Positions 47,860-60,559 of a DNA stretch of 64,000 nucleotides are shown here, one piece after another. The DNA comes from Austropuccinia psidii. Lineage: Eukaryota > Basidiomycota > Pucciniomycetes > Pucciniales > Sphaerophragmiaceae. The number at the start of each line of letters is the position of its first letter. The stretch's first letter is position 1. The position numbers and the translations under genes are program-made. The notes beneath the pieces were generated by a model. That model made no database searches, was not told the origin of the DNA, and was given only the letters and a program-made list of their open reading frames with translations. The stretch is taken from assembly GCA_023105745.1 (NCBI GenBank), contig JALGQZ010000016.1:27521154-27585153 (forward strand), read 5' to 3'.

Positions 47860-50676
47860 GGATCTGAGAGCACTGAATGACTATACCAAAGCTGAAAGGT
47901 ACCCTATATCAAGGATACCCTATGCCCTGGATGAGCTGGTAAAGCCAAATACATTACCAATATGCATTTTATGAAAGGCTTTTACCAGAGTGTATTTGAA
48001 CCAAACTCCATGAAGCTACTCATAATAATATGCCATATGGGTATATATTAGTATACCAGAATTTCATTTTGCATAAATAATGCACCAGCCCACTTCCAAA
48101 GAATGATGGACACAATATTTCAAGAATAAATAGTGGAAGGCTGTATTTTAGTATATATTGATGATATAATTATATACTCAGATAAATTGGAAGACCATTT
48201 GCAATACATAGACATAGTCTTAAGTAAATTCATGCCTATCAATCTAAAAAGCTCACTTAAAATGTGCAATTTTGGCCAACAAGGACTATTTTCCCTATTA
48301 CACAAATTCTTAGGTTTAAAATTTTCCATGGAGAAAAATAAATTAGCAGAAGTACTGCAGAAACCAATCTCCTGGAAAATTAAATAGATGCAATCTTTCC
48401 TAGGTTTTTCCAGCTACTACAAAAACCACATCAAGAATTTTTCACACATAATCAGTAGTCTATACAAGCTATATCCAAACTATTTAGCTTGTGGAATAAC
48501 CAAAGAAAGGGGGTATTCATATGAGAAGATCAAGTATGAACTCACTAATGCACCTGTCCTTATTCTGCCTGACTCCAAAATTCCATTTAAGCTGTATATA
48601 GATGCAGCCTTCAGTCAAGGATTAGGAGAAGCCCTACACCAGAGGCAAATTGAAGATTGTGAACCCAAAGAAGAAGTAATATGATACATATCTAGGAGAC
48701 TGAAAGATTAAGAAGCCAGATATGGGAAAGCTCAGACAGAATGTCTATTCCTAGTATGGAAATTGGGGAAACTCCACTACTATCTGGAAGGCTCAGTCTT
48801 TGAAGTTCACACATACTGCACAGCCCTAAAGTCTTTACTAAAAATCAAAAAAACCAATAGGCACATTTTGAGGTGGCAAATATACATTCAAAATCATGGA
48901 CGCAGCATGACCATAATATAAAAAGAGGGGAAAAGCCACACTAATGCATATGGCTTTAGCATATGGCCACTGGACAATTTCAAAAGAAACCAAGCCTATG
49001 ACCCAGAGGTATCTTCAAAAATTCCTATCCACTTCATGGAAGTAGATAGAAAAATAACTTCAGGCTTTCAGAGTGTGCACAAGAGAGTGGTAGTCTAGAT
49101 TCTAGCAATGATTAAATATAGGAAAAATAAACAACAATATTTTTAATAAGATCCTCATAAAGTCATACTGAGTTTTCAATGAAGTGAATAAGTCTTATGT
49201 AAAACACAAGCAGTGTAGCATGATTATATCCCTCCTAAAGCAAAAAAAGGAGCCCAGAACTTGAATCCAATTTATAGGAACCTTGATTGAGATATTACAA
49301 GTATAATAAGTTTTTCCTTATAGATGGACTCCTGTACCACAGGGAGAAGCATGCTAGTTCCCTCATAGTGATAGACCAAGATAATATCACAATGGTACTT
49401 CGAGAATGCCATTACTGCCCCTTTATGGGACACAAGTGAAGACTGGACTAAGGAGAGAGTAGCAAGCACATCTTGGTAGCCTCAGTGGGAATAATTTTTG
49501 AGTGAATATATCAACACTTGAGACATGTGCCAGAATGCTAACATAAAAAAGGGCAAGAAATATGAACTACTCCAACATATGGAAAAACCCAAACACCCAT
49601 GGGAAATTATCAACATGGACTTGGTAATAGGAAGTGTCCAAAGGAGAAGGGAAAAATACAATTTCTGGCCTAGTCATAGTGGACAGAATTAGAAAGAGTG
49701 TTTGATTTATTCCATTTCATAAGGAGGAAACAGCTATGAACACAGAATTTCTATTCTGGAATGACATTATAGAAACCTGTGGAGTTTCTAAAATAAGAAT
49801 CAATGACAGAGACCCCAAATTCACATCAGAATTTTGGACAAACCTCTATAATATGTTTGGGACCAATCTTTAATTATCAACAGCTTACCACCCACAAACA
49901 TATGGACTGTCTGAAAGTATTATCCATACTATGGAGAAACTAATCAGAAGATTATGTTCCCATGAAATGGAATACTAAAACCATTAAGTATACACCCATA
50001 ACTGTGTTACACTTCTACCGGCTATTCAACTGGCTCAGAAAACTATCCAGCACTCTACCACAAGGAAGACTCCCTCTCTAATAGAGAAAGGATGGAACAC
50101 CCTATTGCCAGTAGATCACCTGAATAAAAAGCTTTTAAAAATCCACCCCACATCCAAGTATTTCCATGATATGTGGAAGAAGAATTTTTACACAGAAGAA
50201 AGATTCATAGCTGAGGAAAAAGAGTGTATCAAGAAGAGATATGACAAAACCCACAAGTAATCTGACTTCAGGTAAGGGGACCAAGTGTTAGTGTTTACCT
50301 TAAATTTAAAGAACCTTAAGATACCCAAAAAGATAAGGCTCATTTTTGGGACCATTCACTATTACCAAACTGAGAGGGAAGAATGAAGTGGGAGTAAAAT
50401 TCTCAGAGGAGGTTTCCAGGAAACACCCAGTGTTTCGGGTTAGTTTGATTGAACCATAACACCAAACTAGAGAGGAAAATGTCCCCTCCAGGAATAAGAC
50501 CCATAGTGGAAGTGGAGGAATCCCCTTTCCCAGTAAAGAAGATCATACTGAATAGGAAAGACAATAGGCAGTACTTGGTCAAATTCAAGAACCAGGCAGC
50601 TGATAAAGACAAATGTTTAGCAGAAGAGGCCATACCAGATTGTGACCTTGAGATGAGAACATTCAGAGCCTCTTAG
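47860..50676 (+). pseudogene. Gypsy-B1 Pol relic (RT to chromodomain-like end)
   Basis: The region resumes with GDLRALNDYTKAERYP, then VYIDDIIIYSD (catalytic block intact, near 48160), SFLGFSSYYKNH, an RNase H start (LYIDAAFSQGLGEALHQ) near 48600, an integrase region with [11 protein letters not shown] near 49810, and a chromodomain-like end at 50449-50676 (VKKIILNRKDNRQYLVKFKN). Several stops interrupt it, including one in FQE*IVEG at 48127-48129. It ends 48 nt before the 3' LTR, next to the purine tract GGAGAGAGGGTA. Confidence 0.75.
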
Positions 50677-50724
50677 AGGGCTGAAAAGTCCCATCAATTA
50701 TGATCCTTCTTTGGAGAGAGGGTA

Positions 50725-50895
50725 TGTCAGCCTGTAACTCAAAATCAGAGCATCAGATTGACAACCAAAATACCATAAATGAATGGTAGAACAAAATACC
50801 ACCAAAAATGGAACTGATCCAAACATCCCATACATTCTATCAAAATAAATAGTAAAATCGCCTCTTTCCAAATACAAGAATCCCATCACAATAAG
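50725..50895 (+). repeat. Gypsy-B1 3' LTR, first piece
   Basis: It starts TGTCAGCCTGTAACTC after the purine tract. It is cut at 50895 by a solo B LTR and continues at 52342. Confidence 0.75.
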
Positions 50896-52336
50896 TGTCA
50901 GCCTGTGACTCAAAACCAGAGCACAAGCATGACAGCCAAAATACCATAAACCAATGGTATAGCCAAGATACCACCAAAACATGTAGCTGAGCCAAATCAG
51001 CTCAAAAGGTATCAAAATAAAGAGGAAACTCACCTCTTTCTGAAAATATAAGTCCCATCACCATAGGACAAGAAATAACAAAGTTATTCCTGCTCAAAGT
51101 TATTGCTGAGCATAAAACTTAATTTTCACCTCTCATCTATAATCTAGAAGGAGAGGCTTAACCCCATCAAATGGGTATTAAAAATGAAGCTCTAAGCTAG
51201 GACTATCTAATGGTACCAGCCAAACTGAGCTAGCACCAATATTACTGGAGTTATGGTCAATTTCAGGCCAAATAAGGGTGAACAAAACATTCCCCTCTCA
51301 TCTAACTTCTACAGTTTTAGTGTGGGATACTTAAAGTGGGGTCTTTTTGAAAAGAGCACAATAAGGGCTATCTGATGGTGTCATCCACTTTCCCACATCT
51401 CAACTACAGCAGAAGTTATGGGGTAAACAAGCTCAATACAGCTTTTTGCCTAAAAACATGCAAATGTACAAAAATCTTGTACATGGGATAACTTTGCCAT
51501 ATTTAATGATACCCATATCAAATAAGGTACCATTGTGTAGAGCACATACAGGGCTACACACTGAACCAATTCTGAGGTTGATATCTCAAGAATTGACAAA
51601 GTTATGGCTGTTTTAAGGTCAGATTCCCACTTGCTGTCATATACAGCCTTACCATGGGATAATATCCCATAATCATGAATATGAGGTGTCAAATAGACGA
51701 AGAAGAATTTTTTTACTTCAATACTTCATATTTCAGTCAATACTGGGGTTTCATACAGTTTCTGTACAGCATTCTACGCGTCATACACGTCAGAATCAGG
51801 CTGTGAGGTCCCCAGATGAAAATTTTCACCCTGTATTGGTGAAAACTGCCCAGATGTGGTTTCAAAACCACATCTGAGCCCAATACAGGCTATAAAGGCT
51901 GTTTGCAAACCACAAGCCAGTACTAGAGAGTGAAAAAATCTTTTCTTCCTCTATGTGGAAAGGTCTAGCACCCTTTCCACCCCATTTCAGGATAAAAAGG
52001 AGGCTTTTCACAGCCAGAATTGTCTCCTCATCCTGCTCTTGAATAACCTACGTAGTAAACTGTCAAAAACAGTTGTACTCTTGGTTAATAATCAGGTATA
52101 CTCTTAAATTAAAAGTATTGTAGTATTTATTATTGTAACCCAACAGGTAAAGCTGCACCCAGGGCTTTCAACAGCGCTCACCACCACTATATTCTTTATA
52201 GTAAAGCCCTTTTATTATTAAATTAAACCATCTTTAAGCCCTTATCAAAGTATTTTGAACTATTTTTCACGTGTCACAGTCATATTTTTAGCTGTAAATA
52301 GCCTTATTACCACTTCAACATAGACTCATCCTGACA
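50896..52336 (+). repeat. Solo Gypsy-B LTR inside the B1 3' LTR
   Basis: The LTR is 1441 bp (TGTCAGCC...CATCCTGACA), with ATAAG at 50891-50895 and 52337-52341. It contains a perfect 12-bp inverted repeat at 51851-51876 (CAGATGTGGTTT, two bases, AAACCACATCTG). Traces of this hairpin occur in the other B LTRs. Confidence 0.85.
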
Positions 52337-52341
52337 ATAAG

Positions 52342-52658
52342 ACAAAGAATAAAAAATTTATTCATGCTCAAAGCAAGAACTGAGCATAAACCTTAATTTT
52401 CACCTCTCATCTAAAATCCATAGAAAGAGGAGGAAACACAGAAAATGCATGTTCAAATTGGATATTTCAGTAAGATCTATCATATGGTACTACCCAAATT
52501 GGGCTAGCACCAAGACTATAAAAGTTATGACCAATTAAACACAAAATAAGGGTTAATAAAATATTCACCCTTCATCTAACTTATACATTTTTAGTGTTAG
52601 ATACCTTAAATGGGGTCTTTTTGGAAAGATAAAAATCAGATATTTCCAATGGTACCAT
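52342..52658 (+). repeat. Gypsy-B1 3' LTR, second piece
   Basis: This continues the LTR after the ATAAG duplication and is cut by Gypsy-B2 at the ACCAT site (52654-52658). Confidence 0.7.
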
Positions 52659-54073
52659 TGTCAGGCTGAGTCTATGATAAAGTGGTAGATAAATGTATAT
52701 ACAACCTTAAATATGACTGTTACACAGATAGTTACGTTCAAAAAAAGGGTTCATAATAGATAATATAAGGGCTTTACTATGAGGAATAGTGGTGATGAGC
52801 ACTGTTGAAAGCCTTGGGTGCAGTCTTACCAGTTGGGTTACTATAATAAGAGCAACAATACACTAATTAAGGTGTACCTGGCTATTTTCAAAAATTATAA
52901 CTGTTTTGGACAGTTGTGCTATGCAGGAATTCAATAGCAGGATGGTAATTCCTTTGCTGGCAGTGAAAAGGCCTCCTTTTATCCTGAAATGGGATGGAAA
53001 GGTCCTCTAGACCATCCATGTAGAGGAAATAAATATTTTCACTTCAGAGTACTTTCTTGTGGTTTGCACAAGGCCTGTATGCTCTGTATTGGGCTCAGAT
53101 GTAGTTTTGAAACCACATCTGGGCATTTTTCCCCAATACAGGGTTAAAATCTTCATCTGGGGACCAAACAGCCCTCTTCTGACGTGTATAATGCCTATAA
53201 AGGTGTACAGAACCTGTATGGGACCCCAGTATTAAATGAACTATTGAGGATTGAAGTATAGGAAATCTTCTTTGTCTATTTGACACCTCATAATCATATT
53301 TATGGGATAGTATCCCACAGTAAAGGTGTACTGGCAAAACTGTGGGATTTTAACCTTGAAACTGCCATAACTCTGTCAGTTTCTATGATATTTAGCTTGA
53401 AGTTGGCTCATTGTGTAACCCTGGATAGGATCTACACAATGGTAAATCATTTGGTATGGCTAATATTAAACATGGCAAAGTTATTCTGTGTTCAATTTTT
53501 GTTATACAGATATATTATTTTCTCAGAATCTGTATGGAACTTGTTTGACCCATAACTTTTGTTCCAAGTACAATATAGGGAAATGGATGGCACAATCAGA
53601 TAGCCCTTATTGTTATCCTTGAAAAATGACCCAACTTTAGGTATTTCACACTAAAACTGTAGAAGTTAAATGAGAGGTGAATATTTTATTCACCCTTATT
53701 TGACCTTATTTTGGCCATAACTTCTGTAGTCTTGGTGATAGCTCAGTTTGGCTAGTACCATTGGATAGTCCTGACTTAGAGATTTAATTTGAGTACTCAT
53801 TTGATGGTGTTAAGCCTCTTCCTCTGGGTTCCATATGAGAGGTGAAAAATAAGGTTTATGCTCAGCAACAACTTTGAGCAGGAATAACTTTGTTATTCCT
53901 TGTCCTATGGTAGTGGGACTTGTGTATTTGGAAAGTGGTGGGTTTCTTCCTTCTTTTGATATATTTTAAGCTGTTTTGGCCCAGATCCATTTTTTGGTGA
54001 TATTTTGCTCTACCATTTGTTTATGGTACTTGGCTGTCATGCTTGTGCTCTGGTTTTGAGTCACAGGCTGACA
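52659..54073 (-). repeat. Gypsy-B2 3' LTR
   Basis: The LTR is 1415 bp. Its minus-strand start TGTCAGCCTGTGACTC is at 54073, preceded by the purine tract GAGGAAGGGTA (rc of 54074-54084). Confidence 0.8.
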
Positions 54074-54139
54074 TACCCTTCCTCAAAAAAAGGCTCATCA
54101 TTGATGATACTTTTCAGCCCTACTAGAGGCTCTTAATCT

Positions 54140-55840
54140 TCTCAGGTGAAGATTACCATCTGGTATGGCATCTTCTGCCAGCTATTTATCTTTATATCCT
54201 GTTTGGTTCTTGAATCTAACCAAATATTGTCTTTGGTCTTTACCATTCAGTCTAATCTTTCAGGCCTTGATTATTTTTTTCACAGGGCCAGGGTAGTCTT
54301 CCACCTCCACTATTTCTTGTGGGATTTAGTTCTTGTTCCTGGAGGGGAATTTATCCTCTCCTGTCTGCAAGTAGGGTTTGACCAAACTCACTGGGAATAC
54401 TGGTTTTTTCCTAGAGAATTCCTCTTTAAGTCCAACCTCTACTGCATTTTTCCCTATCAGTTTGATGATAGTGAAAGTTCCCACAAATTAGTCTTGCATT
54501 TATTTGGTCCCTTAAGGCTATTAAAGTTGGGTGTAGATACTAACACTTGGTCCCCTTCTTTAAAGTCTGGTTCCATGTGTGTTTTGTAATACCTCTGTTT
54601 GTTGTATTATTTAGCCTCAGGTATGCACTTAGCAGCTATATCACATGCTCTCTTCCACATTTCATGGAAGTCTTTGGCTGTGGGGTGGATAGTTAGAAGA
54701 TTTTTCTTCAAGTGATCCACAGGAAATAGGGGGTTCTACCCTTTTTCTACCAGTGAGGGTGATTTCCCTGTGGTAGAGTGCTGGCTGGTGTTGTAAGCAA
54801 GTTGGTCTGCTGGTAGGAGTGCAACCCAGTAATGGGTATATCCTTTATGGTCCTTGTATTCCATTCCATATGCACAGAACCTTCTAATGATGTTCTCCAT
54901 TGTTTGGATCATCCTTTCAGCTAAACCATCTGTCTGTGGATGGTAAGCTGTAGAAAATGTAAGTTTTGTGCCCAGCATGTCATAAAGGTTGGTCCAAAAT
55001 TCTGATGTGAATTTTGGGTCCCTATCACTAATGATGATTTTTGGGACTCCACATGTGGCCATGATGTTATTCCAAACTAACAAAGCTGTATCCATTGCTG
55101 TGTCCTCCTTATTAAATGGCAAGCACCTCACACTTTTGCTATACCTATCAACTATGACTAGGCAGGCATTGAAATTTTCTTTGCCTCCTGGGACAAGTCC
55201 TGTGACCCAGTCCATATTAATGGTTTCCCATGGGTGTTTGGGCTCTTCTATGTGTTGAAGTAGCCCATATCTCTTCCCATGTTTTCTGTTTTCCTTCTGG
55301 AATCTTTTGCAAGTGTTGATGTATTCACTAAGCTCTTTCTCCCATTGGGCCCTCCAAGCTGTACTTTCTACCCTCTCTTTGGTCCTGTCTTCACTCATGT
55401 GTCCCAAGTAGGGGCAGTCATGGAATCCTTGCAGAATCAGGGATATGTGGTCTCTATCTATCATTGTGAGGGCACTAGTATGCTTCTCTCTGTGATAGAG
55501 TAGTCCATCCATAAGGAAAAAGCTATTATCCTTATAGTCCCTCAACCACAGCTCCTCTAACTGGTATTCCAGTTTTGGGCTCCTGTACTTATGTTGAAGG
55601 AGCTGTAACATTATGCTACACTGTTTTTTCTTGGCATAAGTTTTAGTGACTGAAATAAAAAATTCATTATGCAGTTCTGAGGAGCTTATTCCCAATATGG
55701 GAGTTTCTGTTCCTTCTGCCTCAGTGTTATTACTGTCTGAGGTACCAAATTCTGGTTCTCATTCAGAAAATTTGAAGTTTTTTCTCCTGTCTATCTCCAT
55801 GAAATGGATAGGAATTTTGGCAGCTACTTCAGGGTCATAA
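54140..55840 (-). pseudogene. Gypsy-B2 integrase and C-terminal part
   Basis: An open stretch of 319 codons (55695-54736) holds a whole integrase core: HREKH with a CKRFQK zinc-finger end (the first Cys pair altered), [30 protein letters not shown] and [15 protein letters not shown], with all D-D-E residues present. It ends at a TAG where A1 has the Trp of EKGWNP. Downstream to about 54140 the GPY/F and chromodomain-like parts continue in broken frames. Confidence 0.72.
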
Positions 55841-57376
55841 GCTGGGTTTCATTTGACATTATCCAGTGGCCATATTCTGAGGCCATCTAAATTTCTGTGG
55901 CTTTTTCCTTCTTTTTATATGTTGTTAATGTTACCCCTATACTCCTGAATGGCTATTTTCTACCTCAACATGTGTCTATTTGTAGTCTTCATGTTTAGTA
56001 AGGACTTCAAGGCTGTGCAGTCTGTGTATACTTCAAAGACTTCACCCTCCAAAAAAATGGAGTTTCTCTAGAGCCCGGAACAAGCATAGACATTCAGTCT
56101 GGGTGGCCCCATACCTGGCTTCTGAATCCTTCAGCTGCCTAGAGATGTAACATATTACTCCCTCTCTTGGTTCACCATCCACAATTTGTCTTTGGCGAAG
56201 GGCTGCTCCTAAGGCTGGGCTACATGCTGCATCTATGTATAACTTTAAGGGTAGCTCAAAGGCAGGAAAGATGAGCACAGGTGCATTTGTGGTTTCATAT
56301 TTGAGCCTCTCATATGCATCCCTCCTTTCATTGGTAATTCCAAAAACTACATCTTTTGAACATAACTTGTATATACTACTATTTATGTGGGAAAGGCTTT
56401 TGATGTGGTTTCTGTAGTAGCTAGCAAACCCAAGGAAAGATTGCATCTCTTTGAAGTTCTTTGGTACTTGTTTTTTCAGTACTTCTGCTACTTTGTTCTG
56501 ATCTAGGGCCAGGTGCCTGAAACTTTATGTCCTAGTGCCAATAGTTCTTGTTGGCCAAAATTACACTTTTTGAGTGAATTTTTAATATTAATGGGTGTGC
56601 ATTTAAATATATACGACCATCCAGCCTTCCAATATTTCTTCTTTAAATATTGTGTCCATCATCCTTTGGAAATGGGCTGGGGAATTTTTGATGCCAAATA
56701 GCATTCTAGTGTACTCATATATGCCCATATGACATATGATTCTGAGTAGCTTCATGTAGTTTGGTTTAACTCCATTCTTGTGAAAGCCTTTCATACAATC
56801 CATTTTGGTTATGTATTTGGCTTTTGCCAGTTTTTTTAGGGCATGAGGTATCCTTGGTATAGGGTACCTATCAGCTTGTGTGTAGTTATTCAGGGCTCTG
56901 AAATCTCCACACAACCTGCATTTGTTATCCTTCCAGGTGATAAGGACAGTAGTGGTGATTTCCACTATTTCATTGAGTCCTATCTTCCTGATAACATCCA
57001 TATCTAGGAGTTCATTGATGTGTTTTTCAATTTCTTTCCTAGTTTCCAGGCTTTCTGGATATGGAGGTCTTCTGAGCATGGGTGGATAAGGTCTTTCCAC
57101 ATCCAGATATAGTTTTATATCATGGCTTATGATCTTTTCCAGAGGTTCTTTACAAATTTCAAAGGCTGTTCTAGTTTTCCTCAGTATTTTTATTGAACTA
57201 AGTTTTTTTTTACTGGTGAGGTTAGCACTGAATTGGCCCTCTTTGAATTCATTGAGAAATTCTTCTAGAGGGTCTTGGTTAGACATATGGTATACATAAA
57301 GTGAAAATTTCTTTTCCTTTTTTGTACCTATGGTAATTTTCCTGTTTTTACTATTGTGAATTTCAATTCCATACAT
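55841..57376 (-). pseudogene. Gypsy-B2 RT-RNase H relic lacking the catalytic YxDD
   Basis: RT blocks are readable from 57376: LDVERPYPPMLRRP, TVLITWKDNKCRLCGDFRALN, RYPIPRIPHAL, MDCMKGFHK and MLFGIKNSPAHF. After GWMVVYI (near 56605) the sequence jumps directly to [16 protein letters not shown]. The B1 copy has about 70 nt more here, encoding YIDDIIIYSD and the following helix, so both catalytic Asp codons are deleted in B2. RNase H (56446-56042) has LYIDAACSPALGAALRQ and TECLCLF, then a frame break near 56060. Confidence 0.72.
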
Positions 57377-58631
57377 CCTTTTGTAGTCTGTTCCCAGTAA
57401 AAATTTATTTATGTGAGCATCTTCAAGAACTACAAACTCTGGGTTGAGTCTTATATTACCTCCCTATGGGGTATGATTATCTCTTTGATAATGGTCCCAA
57501 TGGATGTCATCTTCCCTGATGCACTCTTAAATTTCTTTTCCTTGGTTGGCAATTTTTTCCTCTTGGTATTCCACTAGAAATTCCTCTTTTGGGTCTTGGT
57601 AATCGTCAGATTTTTCTCTGATGGAATCACCCATAGAGTTTGATTCAGAATCCTCTGTTGGGGACTCTGCCTCTGGGACTTGTTCAATGGAATAGAATTT
57701 TTTCTTTGCCTTTGGACAGTTGTCATCATAGTTGTCTTTTGACTCACAATTGGGACAAGATTTTTTCTTCTTGGTCACTTCTTCCACTCTTTCTTTGTGT
57801 TTATCTTTGATTTTCAACCTGAAAGGTTGTTTCTCTTTGAAATTACTGCTTTTGTATGGGGAATATTTCCCTATATTTTCCTTTTTCCTTAAATCTTGTA
57901 AGGTATTGTAAATTTCATCTAGAGTGAAACTCTGGTTTCATCTTCATTTTATTTCATTCTCTAGTTCTCCTGGAATCTGTGTCAAGATTTTTTGATTACT
58001 CATTTGAATGTTAATTTAATAATCAATGGCTTAGCCTTTTTGGACTGTCTAATACACCACTCATATGGATCTTTGTGCACAGAGTACTTGTCATTTTCAA
58101 ATGACATGATATTTTGCCATATCAAAGAACCATTGCTGTACTTTTGGATTTCTTGGCTCTTCCATAATGGCCAGCTTCTTCTTCCATGTATTCCCATCAT
58201 TTCTGTGTACCAAATACTAGCATTTCCATTGAATGCAGTACTTAATCTAGCAGTAATTCAGTAATCTGTTATTCTTAGTACATCAATTAAGAGTCCATCA
58301 ATATAATCAATGAGCTCCATGTGATCATATTCTCCTAAACCAGAGAATTTTGGCCATCTTGAGGCCTCTGGAAGCTGTTTCAAGGCTTCCTTCTGTAACA
58401 ACCACTCATGTTATCTCCATCTTGTTATCGTGATGGAGATCTTTGCTTATTATCCAACAAGAAATCTAGTTTAATTTCCTCTTGGTATGGATTATCCAAA
58501 GAATGGACGTGTTATTGAGGCTTCATGTTTTGGCAGACATTAAACAATTTGTTTATGTATTTATCCAGACAATCCCTGTCCTTCTTGCAGTGGTATTTCT
58601 CTTAAAAGACTTTATTCAGTATTTTATTGGT
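57377..58631 (-). pseudogene. Gypsy-B2 capsid, zinc knuckle and protease remnant
   Basis: The capsid region near 58200-58000 reads GIHGRRSWPLWKSQEI and NGSLIWQNIMSFENDKYS. The knuckle near 57730 is CPNCESKDNYDDNC, with Asn in place of the essential His. From the knuckle the frame passes into ASGKMTSIGTI with far less sequence than A1 has between the same points, and no DTG or DSG active site is present, so the protease core is deleted. The wall segment FLLGTDY-type and MYGIEIHNSKNRKITIG remains at 57376-57420. Confidence 0.65.
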
Positions 58632-59950
58632 TTATTCAGAGGCTTTGTATAATTTTCCACAGCTCTCTTGGATATCTTTTATTGTAGCCTCATGTAAGGT
58701 TTTCAATCTTTTCAACCTTTCATTACTTCTATGGAGTTTATCAAACTTCTCTTGAGTTTGCACTTGAAATTGGGACATTTTTAACCACAGTTTATTACTG
58801 TTTAAGTTACTCTCATGTGTAACAACATTGTGTTCATTCTGAGTGAGGGAAATATTTTTATTAATAGGGCTACTGATTCTAGAAGTATTTAAAACTATTT
58901 CTGGCTCTTGTGTACTTCTTTCACCAAGTCCAACAGCTTCTGGATAATTGGGTCTGAATTTTTCTGCCTGTGGCTGAAAGAGGTCTTTTTTTTCCCTTTT
59001 TATCCTTGTCTTTTCCTGGAAACTATCTGTAATTGTGAAGAACAGTGACTCTTGGCCACTGATCTGCTGTTGCATGAATGGTTTGAAGCCACTGGAGAGT
59101 TGGGTTGGTCTACTCCTTGTGAGCCTGAAGTAATCATAGTAGCCTCTGTCTGGTTCAGTTGTTCTTCTATAGCTTGGATAGTGGCTTGATTTTCCCTTAT
59201 CCTGGTTTCCCTCTCTTCCAGTAGTTTGAACTTCCTGTTTTGATTCCATCCTTTGGTGATTACCATAAGATTCTTGAAGGTTATCTATTTGAGACATATC
59301 CTCTGGAAACTTGCTCCAAGTTCTGCCCAGTTTTATACTAGGTTGAACCTCTTGTTGTCCATGCTCCATTGGAAGAGATCTTTTGAGGAGTTGGTGGAGC
59401 TGAAGAACTTGATCCAAATCCTTCAAGTCCTCTGGTTTGAGGTCTATGTTAAATTGGAAGGAAAATGGCAGAGTTGGTATGATTTCCCTCAGTGTCTTTC
59501 CATCCACCACTGTGTCCAAGGTGTCCTGTTCCTGGTCTTCTGGTTCTGAACAGGCCTTGTCTGTCCTCTGGCTGGTTCCTGAGGTGTACAGGGGACATAT
59601 CAGTGTTTTCAAGAAGTCAAAAACTTTATGTTATCAGGGTATTTACCTTTTACCATGTCTTGTATAAATTTTTTCTCTACTGCTTTGGCAAATTTGCCTT
59701 TAAAAGTTACAACTGGGTTAATTGCTGTAATCTTCCCTGTACAGGTTATCAAGGTTGGTTTACCTTGTATAGAGGAATAGTTTTGTGGCTTTCTACTCCT
59801 CTGAGTGGCAATTGGTGTCCACTTCTTGGTGTTAATGAGGCTTTCACTGTGACTTTTTCCTTTTCCCTTGTTTCCTTCTGTTTCTGAAGGTATTACTGGG
59901 GTCCTGAATTGTGACTGGGTTTCAAGTGGGATGAAGTTTTCTTCTACTTA
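58632..59950 (-). pseudogene. Gypsy-B2 ORF1 overlapping gag N-terminus
   Basis: ORF1 starts near 59947 (ENFIPLETQSQ) and has a GT-AG intron at 59579-59646 (68 nt, VKG|TSQRTDK across the join). It continues with DLDQVLQLHQLLK, then GWNQNRKFKLLEER at 59250, and ends near 58895 (LLDLVKEVHKSQK). The probable gag start (MEHGQQEVQPS, ATG at 59369) lies inside ORF1 in another frame. One extra A near 59385 fuses the two frames in this copy, and a stop at 59000 interrupts ORF1; B1 lacks the extra A. This repeats the overlapping layout of Gypsy-A. Confidence 0.6.
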
Positions 59951-60559
59951 ATCAAATGAAATGAGTACTTATGTCATTTAAGACTTCTTAAAATGCTTTT
60001 TGTACATCTAAGAATGGCCTCTGGGAAGTATATTACTATATCATGATATGTTAATTGAAATTATCAATTACACATCAAAAATACTGCTTTTTGGATGTAT
60101 GGTGTACAGTTTGTATTCCAATATCTCACAGAATAACTTTTAATTTTACAAGTTTATTCTCATTAGTAGTTATTTAATGGAAAATTGAAATTATAAATAT
60201 GTCCAACTATGTCTCTGAACTGTTATTTACAGTACTAAGGGTTCTTTTTAAGTAAAAAAATACTTTTTTAACGGCTCTTAAGCATTTTGATATCAGAAAC
60301 ACACCCAAAATATTCTTGTGGTCATTAAATCATAATCAAATCACATGAAAAATAAAAAAAGAAAAAACATAGTGGTATATTATGATATACCACTCAAAAA
60401 AAAAATATATGATATGTAAGATATTATTTTTTTTTTTTTAAGATTTTATGCCTAAAAAAAGAAACAATTATATTAAAGAAGATAAATAAGAGAAAAAACA
60501 CACTTTTATTCCAAATTTAGTCAAAATAGTTCAAAAAAACACAGCCAGGAACCCAAAAT
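59951..60559 (-). other. Gypsy-B2 leader and PBS
   Basis: TTTTGGGTTCCTGGCTGTG (rc of 60541-60559) is in PBS position beside the 5' LTR. The rest, to 59951, is AT-rich leader with A/T runs and no coding signal. Confidence 0.55.

Noticed and set aside
54146..54589. A 147-codon plus-strand open frame
   Set aside because: It is antisense to the B2 Pol C-terminal region, which is recognisable on the minus strand.
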